Source of the DNA: Streptomyces luteolifulvus
Lineage (GTDB): Bacteria; Actinomycetota; Actinomycetes; Streptomycetales; Streptomycetaceae
DNA length: 64,000 bases
Direction: 5' to 3'
Assembly (NCBI RefSeq): GCF_008806595.1
Contig: NZ_VZRB01000027.1
Span: 54,504 to 118,503 of the forward strand
The translations under genes were made by a program, and so were the position numbers. Under the pieces are notes generated by a model, which worked only from the letters and a program-made list of their open reading frames with translations, was not told the origin of the DNA and ran no database searches. The stretch's first letter is position 1; the number at the start of each line of letters is the position of its first letter. Shown piece after piece: positions 61,922 through 64,000 of this stretch.

Positions 61922-63607
61922 TTGAGTCATCCGCATCCTGAACTCGGTTCGCCCCCGCCGCTCGCCGAAGGCGGCCTCCGGGTCACCCCGCTCGGCGGTC
62001 TCGGCGAGATCGGCCGGAACATGACGGTCTTCGAGTACGGCGGCCGCCTTCTGATCGTCGACTGCGGCGTGCTGTTCCCCGAGGAGGAGCAGCCCGGAAT
62101 CGATCTGATCCTGCCGGACTTCTCGTCCATCAGGGACCGCCTCGACGACATCGAGGGCATCGTCCTCACCCATGGCCACGAGGACCACATCGGCGGCGTC
62201 CCCTTCCTGCTCCGCGAGAAGCCGGACATTCCGCTGATCGGCTCCAAGCTGACCCTCGCCCTCATCGAGGCCAAGCTCCAGGAGCACCGCATCCGCCCCT
62301 ACACCCTTGAGGTGGCGGAGGGGAACCGCGAGCGCGTAGGCCCCTTCGACTGCGAGTTCATCGCGGTCAACCACTCCATCCCCGACGCCCTGGCGGTGGC
62401 CATCCGCACGCCCGCCGGTATGGCAGTGCACACGGGCGACTTCAAGATGGACCAGCTCCCGCTGGACAACCGCCTGACAGATCTCCACGCGTTCGCACGT
62501 CTGAGCGAGGAAGGGATCGACCTCCTCCTCACCGACTCCACCAACGCGGAAGTCCCCGGCTTCACTCCCCATGAGCGCGACATCTCCAACGTCCTGCGCC
62601 AGGTCTTCGCCGGCGCCCGCAAGCGGATCATCGTGGCGAGCTTCGCCAGCCATGTCCACCGCATCCAGCAGATTCTGGACGCGGCGCACGAGTACGGCCG
62701 ACGGGTCGCCTTCGTCGGCCGCTCGATGGTCCGGAACATGGGCATCGCACGCGACCTCGGCTATCTGAAGGTCCCGCCGGGTCTCGTCGTGGACGTCAAG
62801 ACGCTCGACGACCTCCCGGACCACGAGGTGGTCCTGGTCTGCACGGGCTCCCAGGGCGAACCGATGGCGGCCCTGTCCCGGATGGCCAACAGGGACCACC
62901 AGATCCGTATCGTCGACGGCGACACGGTGATCCTGGCGTCCTCGCTGATCCCCGGCAACGAGAACGCGGTCTACCGCGTGATCAACGGCCTGACCCGCTG
63001 GGGCGCGAACGTCGTCCACAAGGGCAACGCCAAGGTCCACGTCTCGGGCCACGCGTCCGCGGGCGAGCTGCTGTACTTCTACAACATCTGCCGCCCGAAG
63101 AACCTGATGCCGGTCCACGGCGAGTGGCGCCATCTGCGCGCCAACGCCGAGCTGGGCGCCCTGACCGGAGTCCCGCACGACCGCATCGTCATCGCCGAGG
63201 ACGGCGTGGTCGTCGACCTCGTCGAGGGCAAGGCCAAGATCTCGGGCAAGGTGCAGGCGGGTTATGTGTACGTCGACGGCCTCTCGGTCGGCGACGTGGG
63301 CGAGCCGGCGCTGAAGGACCGCAAGATCCTCGGCGACGAGGGCATCATCTCCGTCTTCGTGGTCATCGACTCGACGAACGGCAAGATCACCGGCGGCCCG
63401 CACATCCAGGCCCGCGGTTCCGGCATCGAGGACTCGGCCTTCGGCGATGTCATCCCGAAGATCACCGAGGTGCTGGAGCGCACGGCCCAGGACGGCATCG
63501 TCGAACCCCACCAGCTGCAGCAACTCGTCCGCCGCACGCTGGGCAAGTGGGTCTCGGACACCTACCGTCGCAGGCCGATGATCCTCCCGGTGGTGGTCGA
63601 GGTCTGA
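61922..63607 (+). CDS. rnj: Ribonuclease J
   Basis: This 561-residue metallo-beta-lactamase/beta-CASP nuclease has endonuclease and 5' exonuclease activity. GLGEIGRNMTVFEYGGRLLIVDCGV starts the core. The zinc motif is LTHGHEDHIGG, and HTGDFKMD and SGHASAGEL are the later motifs. TTG 61922, five bases after GAGGAGA, is preferred; it gives 561 residues, the length I recall for the S. coelicolor protein. An in-frame start at 61829 would place the hairpin inside the gene. A 9-bp terminator follows. Confidence 0.94.
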   Translation: MSHPHPELGSPPPLAEGGLRVTPLGGLGEIGRNMTVFEYGGRLLIVDCGVLFPEEEQPGIDLILPDFSSIRDRLDDIEGIVLTHGHEDHIGGVPFLLREKPDIPLIGSKLTLALIEAKLQEHRIRPYTLEVAEGNRERVGPFDCEFIAVNHSIPDALAVAIRTPAGMAVHTGDFKMDQLPLDNRLTDLHAFARLSEEGIDLLLTDSTNAEVPGFTPHERDISNVLRQVFAGARKRIIVASFASHVHRIQQILDAAHEYGRRVAFVGRSMVRNMGIARDLGYLKVPPGLVVDVKTLDDLPDHEVVLVCTGSQGEPMAALSRMANRDHQIRIVDGDTVILASSLIPGNENAVYRVINGLTRWGANVVHKGNAKVHVSGHASAGELLYFYNICRPKNLMPVHGEWRHLRANAELGALTGVPHDRIVIAEDGVVVDLVEGKAKISGKVQAGYVYVDGLSVGDVGEPALKDRKILGDEGIISVFVVIDSTNGKITGGPHIQARGSGIEDSAFGDVIPKITEVLERTAQDGIVEPHQLQQLVRRTLGKWVSDTYRRRPMILPVVVEV

Positions 63608-63609
63608 CC

Positions 63610-63631
63610 CGTGTACGACCCCTCGTACACG
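63610..63631 (+). terminator. Hairpin terminator after rnj
   Basis: CGTGTACGA (63610-63618) and TCGTACACG (63623-63631) form a perfect 9-bp stem with a CCCC loop, starting three bases after the stop codon. Confidence 0.75.
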
Positions 63632-63656
63632 TGAACTCGGAGCGGGGCACCTCGAT

Positions 63657-63686
63657 TTGCGTCGAGGCGCTCCGCTCCAGTACGTT
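63657..63686 (+). promoter_or_regulatory. Likely rRNA operon promoter
   Basis: TTGCGT (63657-63662) and TACGTT (63681-63686) are spaced by 18 bases, in the only long non-coding region at the right edge. Streptomyces rRNA operons have several tandem promoters, and this is one candidate. Others may overlap the TGATARAGTCGG repeats downstream. Confidence 0.5.
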
Positions 63687-63770
63687 TACGGCTCCGCCCG
63701 AACGGGAACCCGGCACGCTTCGTGCGCCGGATCCAGTGCCCGAGGAGGGCGGGAATTCCGACTCAGATTC

Positions 63771-64000
63771 TCTGATAAAGTCGGGTCCGCCGGAAAGGGA
63801 AACGCGGAAGCGTAAACCTGGAAAGCACCGAGGAAATCGGATCGGAAGGATCTGATAGAGTCGGAAACGTAAGACCGAAGGGAAGCGCCCGGAGGAAAAC
63901 CCGAGAGATGGTCTCGGGTGAGTACGAAGAAAGCGTCCGTTCCTTGAGAACTCAACAGCGTGCCAAAAATCAACGCCAGATATGTTGATACCCCGTCTCC
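63771..64000 (+). ncRNA. rRNA operon leader (16S gene starts beyond the window)
   Basis: No gene lies after rnj. TCTGATAAAGTCGG (63771-63784) and TCTGATAGAGTCGG (63851-63864) are near-identical and exactly 80 bases apart; each contains a TAnAGT that could be a -10. ATCGGATC (63836-63843) and GATCTGAT (63849-63856) form a stem with one G-U pair. The terminal part, with CCTTGAGAACTCAACAG (boxA-like) and CCAGATATGTTGATACCCCG, is the 16S leader seen in Streptomyces (memory). The mature 16S begins after base 64000. Confidence 0.75.

Overview
The window is high-GC actinobacterial DNA and almost certainly Streptomyces. Evidence is the GC-rich third positions, frequent GTG and TTG starts, twin-arginine lipoproteins, WhiB and DUF397 proteins, a short actinobacterial NusA, an IF-2 with a very long Gly/Pro/Ala-rich N-terminus, and an rRNA leader of Streptomyces type at the right edge. 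From memory (no search was run), gene order matches the S. coelicolor segment from about SCO5653 to SCO5745, with one apparent insertion and one apparent loss.

Layout. (1) 0-19.1 kb is mainly a polyamine and GABA region: an aldehyde dehydrogenase, a PotD-PotABC importer, a flavin amine oxidase, a GABA aminotransferase, a PucR-type regulator and a second aldehyde dehydrogenase. Together they could take putrescine through aminobutyraldehyde and GABA to succinate. A GlnR-like box lies before the first dehydrogenase. A secreted GH18 chitinase with a DasR-type palindrome over its promoter, a PAP2 phosphatase and a membrane ATPase are interspersed. (2) 19.3-30 kb has a secreted chorismate mutase, an acyl-CoA dehydrogenase, a secreted lamin-tail protein, the isoprenoid genes dxr and ispG around a site-2 protease, two GNAT proteins and proS. 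(3) 30.0-33.6 kb is an accessory regulatory cassette: an XRE regulator diverging from a translationally coupled run of ECF-like sigma factor, unknown protein, WhiB-like protein and unknown protein. Three ATCTAC/GTAGAT sites lie between the two arms. (4) 33.7-35.7 kb has a degenerate phosphotransferase-like protein and a ferritin-like pair. (5) 35.9-42.9 kb is the classic rimP-nusA-ylxR-infB-DUF503-rbfA-truB translation block.

(6) 43.2-46.7 kb is one 1167-residue protein: a trypsin-fold domain lacking its catalytic Ser and Asp, a P-loop NTPase and a long helical C-terminus. (7) ribF follows, then a convergent 1425-residue MinD-like ATPase with huge Pro/Gln/Gly repeats. In S. coelicolor (memory) a type VII (ESX) secretion locus sits here; in this window no other ESX gene is present. 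(8) 52.7-63.6 kb has a DUF397 gene flanked by short tandem repeats, rpsO-pnp with a structured intergenic leader, an M16 peptidase, dapB, small membrane proteins, thyX, dapA and rnj. rnj has a 14-bp hairpin abutting its ribosome binding site. (9) The last 390 bases are the promoter and leader region of an rRNA operon; 16S itself starts beyond the window.

The best candidates for undescribed biology are the XRE/sigma/WhiB cassette with its shared operators, the pseudo-protease NTPase, and the orphan MinD-like ATPase. No tRNA, insertion sequence, integrase or CRISPR array was found.
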